NCBI GenBank assembly: GCA_030705745.1
Contig: JAUZPT010000105.1
Location: 1 to 8,615 of the forward strand
Direction of reading: 5' to 3'
DNA length: 8,615 bases
Origin: Bacillota bacterium
GTDB taxonomy: Bacteria > Bacillota > Bacilli > Bacillales > Cytobacillaceae
In this document: positions 1-6,808 of the stretch, one piece after another
How the letters are laid out: every line of letters starts with the position of its first letter
Position numbering within the stretch: position 1 is the first letter of the stretch
Translations under genes and position numbers: made by a program
The notes under the pieces: model-generated
What the model was told of the DNA's origin: nothing
Seen by the model: only the letters and a program-made list of their open reading frames with translations
Databases searched by the model: none

Positions 1-875
1 AGGGATTCCATTAATTCTATTTTTAAATCCTCATTTTTCAATCTTCTAAAAACCTTTTCCATTCCTTCTTCAATTTTTTCATGGAACCATTTTTCGCCTT
101 TATACGGGTTCACATATTCCTCAGTGATGAGATTAATTCGTTCTTGCATTGATGTCGTCACATAAATATGAATACCTTTTACTTTTTTGTTCATTAATTC
201 ATCAGATTGTGATATCTTACCAATTCTCTTACTTTCTGCTTCCATGATAAAGTATGGGGAACCTTGAAGTTCCTGAAGTCGCTTGAACAATAGTGAATCA
301 AAAGTCTTCTGATTGTTACCCTCACCTATTCCTATCGAACCGAATATGGAACCCCTGTGTCCGGCCATTCCCTCTAAATCTAAAACCGGATATCCTTGGT
401 TGTTCAATATTTTTAATATTTCCGTTTTACCAACTCCGGTCATGCCATGAATGACAACAGCCTTTTCTGGAAGCATCGAGGGAATTTGCTGAAGAATGTA
501 TTGTCTGTATGCTTTATATCCGCCTGCCAGTCTTTTGGCTCTTATTCCCGAGAATTCCAAAAAAGTCATAACGGCTTGGCTGCGCATACCGCCACGCCAG
601 CAATGAATAACCGGGATTTTCCCTTCAGACAGTTCCTTTATTTCTTTCAACAAACCAGGCAATTTAGGGGAAACTAATTCCATGGCTCTCCATTTCGCTG
701 AAGCCTGTCCTTCATTTTTATAAATAATTCCTATAATGTGTCGCTCTTCGTCGGTAAATAGCGGAATATTTATTGAACCAGGGATTGATCCATCTTTATA
801 TTCAATTGGAGCCCGAACATCAATGATTACTGGATTTTCTGTATTAAAAAGGTCTTCAACTGTAATATCTCTCAC
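1..875 (-). CDS. mnmH: tRNA 2-selenouridine/geranyl-2-thiouridine synthase MnmH (SelU), 3' end missing
   Basis: The first 291 codons of the gene are present and the frame runs open off the left edge; the family is about 350-370 residues, so the C-terminal fifth is missing. I translated it by hand. Residues 1 to about 125 form a rhodanese domain with DVRAPIEY at 19-26 and the active-site loop CWRGGMRSQ at 92-100, Cys92 being the expected catalytic cysteine. A P-loop follows, GMTGVGKT at 144-151. This rhodanese plus P-loop order is typical of MnmH/SelU (YbbB), which acts on the 2-thio group of wobble uridine 34 in tRNA-Lys, -Glu and -Gln, geranylating it and replacing it with selenium when selenophosphate is available. 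The start is GTG: an in-frame TAA lies three codons upstream, and AAGGAG lies 10 nt before the GTG. Whether the cell makes selenophosphate cannot be seen here. Family assignment is firm. Confidence 0.95.
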   Translation of the reverse strand, partial: MRDITVEDLFNTENPVIIDVRAPIEYKDGSIPGSINIPLFTDEERHIIGIIYKNEGQASAKWRAMELVSPKLPGLLKEIKELSEGKIPVIHCWRGGMRSQAVMTFLEFSGIRAKRLAGGYKAYRQYILQQIPSMLPEKAVVIHGMTGVGKTEILKILNNQGYPVLDLEGMAGHRGSIFGSIGIGEGNNQKTFDSLLFKRLQELQGSPYFIMEAESKRIGKISQSDELMNKKVKGIHIYVTTSMQERINLITEEYVNPYKGEKWFHEKIEEGMEKVFRRLKNEDLKIELMES

Positions 876-922
876 GACTAATTAGCTCCTTAAAGCACGA
901 TTATGGTGTTCTTTCTTTTATT

Positions 923-951
923 ATTGTAAAAGAAGATTCCTTATTTGAAAA
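923..951 (-). promoter_or_regulatory. Candidate SigA promoter of mnmH
   Basis: On the minus strand, TTTTCA (951-946, 4/6 to TTGACA) and TACAAT (928-923, 5/6 to TATAAT) are separated by exactly 17 nt. Transcription would start near 915, giving a leader of about 40 nt before the GTG start. The region is A+T-rich, so chance matches are likely and this is a prediction only. Confidence 0.4.
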
Positions 952-1052
952 CTTTCTGATAATGATAAGTAACGATTTTTTAGACGTTTAGGAGTAATAC
1001 AACGATTATGAAGGATAATCAAAACATCATAAACATGATTTTTATCTTACTT

Positions 1053-1628
1053 TTATCGAAAAGGGGAACCGGTCAAGTTTTCGATAGACCGGCAAAAAAG
1101 TTTCCATTTAGGTGGGAATTTTTTCATTCCCTCACTTTTATAATTTGCACTTGTCGTTCGCAAACTTACAGACCAGTTCGTGCCATCAAGGATGATTCCT
1201 TGCTGAGAACGATAGGAAGGCTCCCAATCCCATACCTTCACTGAATAAAGCTGCTGTTTGAACAGAGCAATATCTCCAATAAATTCCCCTTTAACAGGGA
1301 CCACTAGCCGATTATGGGTTCTTCTCTCCAATACGAAATAAACAAAATTTTTCCGTTGAAAATTAACCCAAACTTGATAAGCACAACCTTCGAATGTCTC
1401 GATATAAGCATTTAAAATCAAAGGAACTTTATTGGGTTGCAAACAGATCGCACCATTATTTATATGAAATATTTCGTTTTTTTTCATGATAATCGAATTA
1501 ATTTCAGCAGAAAGAGTTTGGTTAGATGGGTTTGAAAATGGCATGTTGTTTAATTCTTCACAAATGGATGGAAGGGGTAGAGGTCCCTTTTCTTCTAAAA
1601 TGGTAATTATTTTTTCATATAATCTCAT
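1053..1628 (-). CDS. Hypothetical protein with probable N-terminal winged-helix domain
   Basis: A 191-residue protein I cannot assign to a named family. Residues 1-67 (from MRLYEKIITILEEKG to LQPNK) look like a winged-helix fold: a first helix, a proline-rich turn PLPLP, a second helix SICEELNN, a recognition-type helix around TLSAEINSIIMKK, then a short beta hairpin FHINNGAICL. This resembles HARE-HTH-like domains, so nucleic-acid binding is possible. The rest is strand-rich and aromatic (VWVNF, NFVYFVLERR, KVWDWEP) and ends in a tryptophan-rich motif FPPKWKLFCRSIENLTG. No signal peptide or membrane segment is apparent. I chose the ATG at 1628 because GGGGGA lies 6 nt upstream; an ATG at 1661 in the same frame would add 11 residues but lacks a good site. 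It has its own promoter downstream of the trp terminator, so it is not part of the trp operon. Coding is likely; function is unknown. Confidence 0.75.
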   Translation of the reverse strand: MRLYEKIITILEEKGPLPLPSICEELNNMPFSNPSNQTLSAEINSIIMKKNEIFHINNGAICLQPNKVPLILNAYIETFEGCAYQVWVNFQRKNFVYFVLERRTHNRLVVPVKGEFIGDIALFKQQLYSVKVWDWEPSYRSQQGIILDGTNWSVSLRTTSANYKSEGMKKFPPKWKLFCRSIENLTGSPFR

Positions 1629-1697
1629 TTTTCTTCCCCCAGCATCAAATGGCATGATCAAGGATGTATTTTTCTATTTCTCTCCAAGTATAGGAAA

Positions 1698-1712
1698 TAA
1701 TAATCATTATAG
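1698..1712 (-). promoter_or_regulatory. Candidate PerR/Fur-family operator
   Basis: The minus strand reads CTATAATGATTATTA. Against the Bacillus PerR box TTATAATnATTATAA it matches 12 of 14 defined positions, and against the Fur box TGATAATnATTATCA 11 of 14. It sits over the -10 element, where a repressor would block transcription. One half is supplied by TATAAT itself, so the independent support is mainly the other half. Speculative. Confidence 0.25.
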
Positions 1713-1714
1713 CA
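1706..1714 (-). promoter_or_regulatory. Extended -10 promoter of the winged-helix gene
   Basis: The minus strand reads TGCTATAAT, a perfect TATAAT with the TGn extension. No good -35 hexamer is seen at 16-18 nt, which extended -10 promoters tolerate. Transcription would start near 1699, about 70 nt before the ATG at 1628. The element lies within a PerR/Fur-like palindrome at 1698-1712. Confidence 0.5.
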
Positions 1715-1771
1715 GTAACAAACGGCACGAAATATCCGAATTTTTACATAACTAATCTTTTACTAGTAGAA

Positions 1772-1800
1772 TCAAAACAAAACCCACTCGTTAAGAGTGG
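1772..1800 (-). terminator. Intrinsic terminator of the trp operon
   Basis: On the minus strand CCACTC (1800-1795), a five-base loop and GAGTGG (1789-1784) form a 6-bp stem that can extend by T-G and A-T pairs, followed by the U-rich tract GTTTTGTTTTG. It begins 12 nt after the trpA stop codon, so it ends the operon. On the plus strand the hairpin is followed only by ATTTT, so it is weaker in that direction. Confidence 0.85.
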
Positions 1801-1812
1801 ATTTTCCATTTA

Positions 1813-2598
1813 TCACATTATTTTATTCATTATTTGTATCGGTGTTATTAGTTCTTCAATTTGTGACAGATCATTATTTGCAAATAACTCAACAATTTTA
1901 CTTCCAACAATGACACCATCGCAATAACTCGAAAATTGATCGACTTGATCACGGGTCGATATACCGAATCCTGCCAATACTGGGATAGGACTTATGTCTT
2001 TTACCATTTTAAGAAAGTCTGCGATCTCTGCTCCGTATCCATTTCTAGTGCCTGTGATTCCTTTTACAGTAACAGTGTATAAAAATCCTTTGCCTAGTTT
2101 GGCAATTCGTTCGATACGTTCTCGGGGTGTGGCCATTGTCACGAGCCGAATGAGTTCAATATCGGCCGTATCCAGCAAATGTGAGATCAATTCTTCTTCT
2201 TCAATTGGAAGATCTGGAATAATACAGCCATCTACCCCAGCATTGTTAATATCCTGAACGAACTTTTCTATTCCATAGGCAAATATTGGGTTCATATAAG
2301 TCATCAAAATTATGGGAATCGAAATTTCGTCTCGGAACTTTTCCAATTCCTTGATAACCTTTGATAGAGTCGTACCATTTTCCAATGACCTGATACCTGC
2401 TTGCTGAATTGTCGGTCCGTCTGCAACCGGATCAGAAAACGGAATGCCTATCTCAATTGCCGTCGCCCCGAATTTTTCAAGAAGCAGTATTCTCTCATTT
2501 AGAACTTCTATCCCGCCATCACCTGCCATAATATACGGAACAAAAGCCTTTAAGCCACTAATTTTCAGCTCATTTAATTTTTTTTCAAGTCGGTTCAT
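1813..2598 (-). CDS. trpA: Tryptophan synthase alpha chain
   Basis: Cleaves indole-3-glycerol phosphate to indole and glyceraldehyde 3-phosphate; indole then passes through the tunnel to TrpB in the alpha2-beta2 complex. The 261-residue length is usual for this TIM-barrel family. The two catalytic acids fall at their classical positions: Glu49 in IEIGIPFSDP and Asp60 in VADGP. Other family motifs are MTYMNP (99-104), PDLPIEE (128-134), the mobile loop GITGTR (180-185) and the phosphate-binding AGFGIS near the C-terminus. It is the last gene of the operon, starting 3 nt after the trpB stop; its site GGGAG lies inside the trpB 3' end, 11 nt before the ATG. An eight-A run spans codons 5-8. In B. 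subtilis trpA is followed by hisC, tyrA and aroE; here a terminator follows. Confidence 0.98.
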   Translation of the reverse strand: MNRLEKKLNELKISGLKAFVPYIMAGDGGIEVLNERILLLEKFGATAIEIGIPFSDPVADGPTIQQAGIRSLENGTTLSKVIKELEKFRDEISIPIILMTYMNPIFAYGIEKFVQDINNAGVDGCIIPDLPIEEEELISHLLDTADIELIRLVTMATPRERIERIAKLGKGFLYTVTVKGITGTRNGYGAEIADFLKMVKDISPIPVLAGFGISTRDQVDQFSSYCDGVIVGSKIVELFANNDLSQIEELITPIQIMNKIM

Positions 2599-2601
2599 GG
2601 T

Positions 2602-3801
2602 CTATTCAGCTCCCTTCAATTTGTTTCTGACAGTGTCAACATCCTTATCGCCACGTCCCGATAAACACACGATAATATTTTCCGTTTCATTCATTTGTGT
2701 AGCTAGTTGTATCGCGTAAGCAACAGCATGGGCACTTTCAAGTGCAGGAATGATGCCTTCAAGCTTGGCTAGTAACTGGAAGGCATCCAGCGCTTCACCA
2801 TCTGTAATGGAACGATAATTTACTCGACCGATATCCTTTAAATAACTATGTTCTGGTCCTACTCCGGGATAATCAAGTCCGGCGGAGATGGAATGTGCCT
2901 CCTGTATTTGCCCGTCTTCATTCTGAAGCAGGTACATCAACGATCCATGAAGTATTCCTGGTTTTCCCTTCGTCAATGATGCTGCATGGCATGGAGTTTG
3001 GACTCCCTCTCCTGCAGCTTCCACTCCAAACAATTTCACCTCTTCATTTTCAACGAACGGATAAAACATGCCCATCGCATTGCTGCCGCCACCGATGCAG
3101 GCGACGATCGCTTCAGGGAGTTTTCCTTCCGCTTGAAGAAATTGTTCCTTTGTTTCTTTGCCGATAATGCTTTGAAAATCCCTGACCATCATCGGGAAAG
3201 GATGCGGTCCCATTACCGAACCGAGGAGATAATGTGTGTCATCGACATTCGCAACCCAGTACCGAAGCGCCTCATTAACAGCATCCTTAAGGGTTGCACT
3301 ACCTGAATTAACACCAACAACTTTGGCTCCCAGAAGTTCCATGCGAAAGACGTTTAATGCTTGCCTTTTTATATCCTCTTCACCCATAAAAACGATGCAA
3401 TCGAGATTCAATAAAGCACAAACGGTCGCAGTTGCCACACCATGCTGTCCCGCTCCCGTTTCAGCAACGATCTTTCTTTTTCCCATTCTCACCGCAAGCA
3501 GTGCCTGGCCAATTGTGTTGTTAATCTTATGGGCACCAGTATGATTCAAATCTTCCCTTTTGAGAAAAATTTTTGCTCCACCTGAATGCCTCGTTAGATT
3601 TTCAGCTAAAAACAAAGGGGTCTCTCTGCCAACATACTCTTTTAGCAATCTCTGAATCTCTGCCTGGAATTCAGGTTCCCTTTTCGCTTCACTGTATGCT
3701 TCCTCTAGTTCCAATACTGCCTGCATCAGTGTTTCCGGAATATATCTTCCTCCAAACATTCCAAAATGCCCTTTCTCGTCCGGCAAATTATATGTTTTCA
3801 T
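2602..3801 (-). CDS. trpB: Tryptophan synthase beta chain
   Basis: The PLP-dependent subunit that joins indole and L-serine to make L-tryptophan, paired with TrpA. The 399-residue length is normal for TrpB1-type enzymes. The N-terminal [16 protein letters not shown] is characteristic. The cofactor lysine is Lys92 in [12 protein letters not shown], the catalytic glutamate is Glu114 in AETGAGQHG, and the PLP phosphate loop is the glycine-rich GGGSNAMG. The C-terminal region contains [12 protein letters not shown] and ends after the CLSGRGDKD motif. It starts 1 nt after the trpF stop with AAAGGAG 9 nt before the ATG, and is followed after 3 nt by trpA. The TrpA/TrpB pairing next to each other fits the obligate complex. 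All key residues are intact. Confidence 0.99.
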   Translation of the reverse strand: MKTYNLPDEKGHFGMFGGRYIPETLMQAVLELEEAYSEAKREPEFQAEIQRLLKEYVGRETPLFLAENLTRHSGGAKIFLKREDLNHTGAHKINNTIGQALLAVRMGKRKIVAETGAGQHGVATATVCALLNLDCIVFMGEEDIKRQALNVFRMELLGAKVVGVNSGSATLKDAVNEALRYWVANVDDTHYLLGSVMGPHPFPMMVRDFQSIIGKETKEQFLQAEGKLPEAIVACIGGGSNAMGMFYPFVENEEVKLFGVEAAGEGVQTPCHAASLTKGKPGILHGSLMYLLQNEDGQIQEAHSISAGLDYPGVGPEHSYLKDIGRVNYRSITDGEALDAFQLLAKLEGIIPALESAHAVAYAIQLATQMNETENIIVCLSGRGDKDVDTVRNKLKGAE

Positions 3802-3802
3802 C

Positions 3803-4411
3803 TTATATCTCTCCTTTTGCTGTATTTATAAATGATTTTATTTTTTTCACATCTTTCCTACCGGAAGTCTCTACCCCGCTACTCACATCAACCATATATG
3901 GTTTTATTTTTCGAATTGCATCCACTACATTCCCTTCATGTAAGCCACCTGCAAGGATAATCTGTTTCCCAGCTAATTCCTCCACTCTTACAGTATCCCA
4001 TTCAAAGGAGACCCCATTTCCCCCGCTATATTTTCCTTTTGGCCCATCTAGAAGGATGAACGCTCCTGGAAAGGAATCAATCTCCTTTAAATCTTCTCCT
4101 TTTTGTATACTTATCGCTTTGTACATTGGCATAGAAAGGCTTTTGCAAAACGCGGGTAGTTCATCGCCATGAAGCTGCACATGGGTCAATCCAGCCACAG
4201 AAACGATTTTTTCAATCTCCTCTTTTGATTCATTGACAAAGACGCCAACCTTCATGATCCCTTCCGGTAATCCTTCAATAATTTCCTTAGCCTTCTCTGC
4301 AGTGATTTGTCTACTGCTTTTAGCAAAAACAAATCCGATGGCATCTGCTCCGTTTTCTACTGCTGCTATCGCAGATTCCAATTCGGTGATACCGCAAATC
4401 TTTACTTTCAT
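3803..4411 (-). CDS. trpF: N-(5'-phosphoribosyl)anthranilate isomerase
   Basis: Catalyses the Amadori rearrangement of phosphoribosylanthranilate to the carboxyphenylamino-deoxyribulose phosphate used by TrpC. It is a single-domain TIM barrel of 202 residues, the usual length. The general base is Cys6 in MKVKICGIT and the general acid is Asp122 in ILLDGPKG. Further family signatures are [11 protein letters not shown] (25-35), VQLHGDE (78-84), LAGGL and VDVSSGVE near the C-terminus. It starts 2 nt after the trpC stop; the site AAGGGAG lies in the last codons of trpC, 8 nt before the ATG. It is a separate gene, not fused to trpC as in enterobacteria. Confidence 0.98.
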   Translation of the reverse strand: MKVKICGITELESAIAAVENGADAIGFVFAKSSRQITAEKAKEIIEGLPEGIMKVGVFVNESKEEIEKIVSVAGLTHVQLHGDELPAFCKSLSMPMYKAISIQKGEDLKEIDSFPGAFILLDGPKGKYSGGNGVSFEWDTVRVEELAGKQIILAGGLHEGNVVDAIRKIKPYMVDVSSGVETSGRKDVKKIKSFINTAKGEI

Positions 4412-4413
4412 CC

Positions 4414-5199
4414 CTACATCTCCCTTAGTAGCGGAATTTTAAAATCAGCTATACTTTTTTGGATATTCGCGCTCGTCATTAGTGCTTCTCCGACCAATAT
4501 TCCATCTGCACCAACATCTCTCACTCTTTTGGCATCACTACTTGTGAAAATCCCGCTTTCACTGATTAAATATGCTCCAAACGATTTAACCATAGGACCT
4601 AACTCTAATGTAAAATCTAAAGATACATTAAACGTTTTTAAATCCCGATTATTAACTCCGATAAGCCTGGATCCCGCTTTAAAAGCTTTATCAAGATCTT
4701 CAAGATTATGAACCTCCACCAATACTTCGACGCCAAGCTGTGTAGCATGATGATGTAGCTCGGATAATTGCGAGGCATCTAGGGCAGCTGCTATAAGAAG
4801 GATGATGTCTGCACCACTCGCAGAAGCCATTTCAATTTGAACACGATCGATAATAAAGTCTTTGCAAAGAATAGGAAGTCCCACATTCTCTCTAATTATT
4901 TTTAAATCATCAAATGATCCTTTAAAAAAAGTATTGTCCGTTAATACAGAAAGTGCTGACGCTCCGCTCGTTTCATACAATTTAGCTTGTTCTACGGGGT
5001 CAATATTCGCATTAATGATTCCTTTTGAAGGGGAAGCACGTTTAAACTCTGCGATGACGCATATTTCTTCAGCAACTTGAAGTTTTTGGATAAAAGACCT
5101 TTTTTCTAAAGAATTTGTCTGAAAGGTTTTGTGAATTTCCTTTAATCTTGAAATCTCTTGTTTTTTTTCACTTATGATTCGAGTTAAAATATTTTCCAC
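4414..5199 (-). CDS. trpC: Indole-3-glycerol phosphate synthase
   Basis: Closes the indole ring by decarboxylating and dehydrating carboxyphenylamino-deoxyribulose phosphate. The product is a 261-residue TIM barrel with the family's extra N-terminal helices. Catalytic residues are visible: Glu51 and Lys53 in AEFKRASPSKG (50-60) and Lys113 in LCKDFIID (111-118). Other signatures are LSVLTDNTFFKGS, GVNNRDLKTF and ISESGIF. The start is GTG, directly after the trpD TAA with no spacing, and the site AGAGG lies about 9 nt upstream within trpD. Reinitiation by ribosomes ending trpD is therefore likely. An eight-A run at 5161-5168 lies in codons 11-13, close to the start. Confidence 0.98.
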   Translation of the reverse strand: MENILTRIISEKKQEISRLKEIHKTFQTNSLEKRSFIQKLQVAEEICVIAEFKRASPSKGIINANIDPVEQAKLYETSGASALSVLTDNTFFKGSFDDLKIIRENVGLPILCKDFIIDRVQIEMASASGADIILLIAAALDASQLSELHHHATQLGVEVLVEVHNLEDLDKAFKAGSRLIGVNNRDLKTFNVSLDFTLELGPMVKSFGAYLISESGIFTSSDAKRVRDVGADGILVGEALMTSANIQKSIADFKIPLLREM

Positions 5200-6225
5200 T
5201 TAAATCGCCTCTCTTTTTCCCAATAGTGACTTCTCAACAAGCTTTCTCAGTTTTTCGAGCGCAGCTCCTGAATCGATGCTTTCTTCGGCAGCCATAATCC
5301 CAGCTTCAATTGTTGATGCCTTTTCAGCTGTAAAAATGCCAATGCCCGCATTGAGTAACACCGTATCCCGATAAGCCCCTTTTTCTCCTGTTAAAACAGC
5401 AAGTAAAATCTCGGCATTCGTACGTGCATCTCCGCCTTTAATCAAACTGTTATCATATTGTGGAAGTCCGATTTCCTCTGGAGAAAATGTACGGTTGGTG
5501 ATTACTCCACCGTCTAACAAGGAAATATGGTTTTCTCCCTGAAGTGAAGCCTCATCCATGAATCCGGCTCCGCTAATGACGGCTGCCCGTTTTCGTCCTA
5601 GGGAGCGCAACACATCCGCAAACAATGGCAATAAATCTCGTCGATACACTCCAAGCAATTGATAGTCTAGATCAACCGGATTGATTAATGGCCCAATTAA
5701 GTTAAAGATGGTTGGTATCTTTAGGTGTTTTCTGACTGTCATTATTTTTTTCAATTTTGTATGGACATGAGGTGCGAATAAAAAGGTGATCCCAATATCA
5801 CGCAAATTTTCTTCTGACTGTTCCGTTGAGAAGTCAAGTCTCACCCCTAAATGCTCGAGGACATCGGCACTTCCTGTTTTACTCGAAACACTTCTATTCC
5901 CATGCTTTGCTACGGGAATTCCAGCCCCAGCAATTACAAATGCGGAAGTGGTACTGATATTAAAGCTTGATGACCCGTCTCCTCCTGTACCGCAATTATC
6001 GATAACTCTCTGAAAATCACTAGAAAATGACAGAGTATTTTCCTTTAATGCTTTCACAATCCCGGCAATTTCCTCGGCTGTTTCCCCTTTCGCCTTTAGC
6101 CCCATCAGAAAAGCAGCAATTTCGCTTTCCGACACCTCGTCGAAAAGTACGTGACTAAATGCTTCTTTCATCTCTTGTTCTGAAAAAGATTTCCGTTCAG
6201 ACAACTGGAGTAAATAATTTTTCAT
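5200..6225 (-). CDS. trpD: Anthranilate phosphoribosyltransferase
   Basis: Transfers the phosphoribosyl group of PRPP to anthranilate. The 341-residue length and homodimeric nucleoside-phosphorylase-like fold are as expected. The N-terminal helical domain (about 1-70) is followed by the PRPP-binding loop NCGTGGDGSSSFNIST (77-92, GTGGD at 79-83) and the anthranilate/PRPP motif KHGNRSVSSKTGSADVLE (107-124). The C-terminal part contains LIGPLINP and the SGAGFMDE segment. The start overlaps the end of trpG by 29 nt; I keep it because MKNYLLQLSERKSFSEQE matches the usual TrpD N-terminus and AAAGGG lies about 9 nt upstream. It is a stand-alone TrpD without an amidotransferase domain, consistent with the separate trpG. 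Confidence 0.98.
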   Translation of the reverse strand: MKNYLLQLSERKSFSEQEMKEAFSHVLFDEVSESEIAAFLMGLKAKGETAEEIAGIVKALKENTLSFSSDFQRVIDNCGTGGDGSSSFNISTTSAFVIAGAGIPVAKHGNRSVSSKTGSADVLEHLGVRLDFSTEQSEENLRDIGITFLFAPHVHTKLKKIMTVRKHLKIPTIFNLIGPLINPVDLDYQLLGVYRRDLLPLFADVLRSLGRKRAAVISGAGFMDEASLQGENHISLLDGGVITNRTFSPEEIGLPQYDNSLIKGGDARTNAEILLAVLTGEKGAYRDTVLLNAGIGIFTAEKASTIEAGIMAAEESIDSGAALEKLRKLVEKSLLGKREAI

Positions 6226-6808
6226 TTTGCTTCGCCCTTTCTATCTCAATTAAAAAATTTTCGATCATTTGTTTACCAAGTGGTGTACCAATTGATTCAG
6301 GATGAAACTGAAGCCCGTATACCGGATAGTTTTTATGTTGAATGGCCATCACTTCCTGATCATCGATTGCGACAGCAATACATTCGATCTCAGAAGGCAG
6401 ACTAGCCTTTTCAATTGAAAGTGAATGATAGCGCATCACCTCAATTGGGGAAGTTAACTCTGCGAACAAATCAATGCCGTTATGTGTAATAAATGATGTT
6501 TTCCCATGTTTTATTGTGTTAGCTCTTATTACCTTTCCTCCAAAAGCCTGGCCAATTGCCTGATGTCCGAGGCAAATTCCAAGAATAGGTATCGTTTGAT
6601 AAAATGTTTGGATCGCTTTAATACAAATACCAGCATCTTCTGGTCTTCCCGGACCTGGGGAAAAAATGATCGCCTTGGGATTTAATTGACCGATTTTTTC
6701 AATGTCAAGCTCGTTATTGCGGGCAACGTTCACTTCCTCCCCCAATTCTCCCAAGTATTGATACAGGTTATAGGTAAATGAGTCAAAATTATCAATTAGC
6801 AAAATCAT
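6197..6808 (-). CDS. trpG: Anthranilate synthase glutamine amidotransferase subunit (TrpG/PabA type)
   Basis: Releases ammonia from glutamine and feeds it to TrpE for anthranilate formation. It is a 203-residue class I (triad) amidotransferase. The nucleophile is Cys79 in GICLGHQAIG, with His169 and Glu171 in LQFHPES; SPGPGRPEDAG (50-60) and RYHSL (126-130) are further signatures, and MILLIDNFDSFTYNL is the classical N-terminus. Its ATG overlaps the trpE stop as ATGA, and GGAGG lies 7 nt before it, a strong translational coupling suited to a 1:1 complex. In B. subtilis this subunit is encoded in the folate cluster and shared with PabB; here it lies in the trp operon. Whether it also serves p-aminobenzoate synthesis depends on a second copy elsewhere. 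Confidence 0.97.
   Translation of the reverse strand: MILLIDNFDSFTYNLYQYLGELGEEVNVARNNELDIEKIGQLNPKAIIFSPGPGRPEDAGICIKAIQTFYQTIPILGICLGHQAIGQAFGGKVIRANTIKHGKTSFITHNGIDLFAELTSPIEVMRYHSLSIEKASLPSEIECIAVAIDDQEVMAIQHKNYPVYGLQFHPESIGTPLGKQMIENFLIEIERAKQNEKLFTPVV

Noticed and set aside
447..677. 76-residue plus-strand open frame
   Set aside because: Lies opposite mnmH, whose Cys92 loop and P-loop are encoded on the other strand.
1030..1043. Small ATCAT/ATGAT hairpin after the winged-helix gene as a terminator
   Set aside because: A 5-bp, nearly all A-T stem with only a short T-tract; too weak to call.
1486..1755. 89-residue plus-strand open frame over the winged-helix gene start
   Set aside because: Antisense to the better supported minus-strand gene, with no start signal or family resemblance.
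3573..4172. 199-residue plus-strand open frame opposite trpF/trpB
   Set aside because: It lies antisense to two well-conserved genes across their junction, has no convincing ribosome binding site and no recognisable motif; it is a shadow frame.
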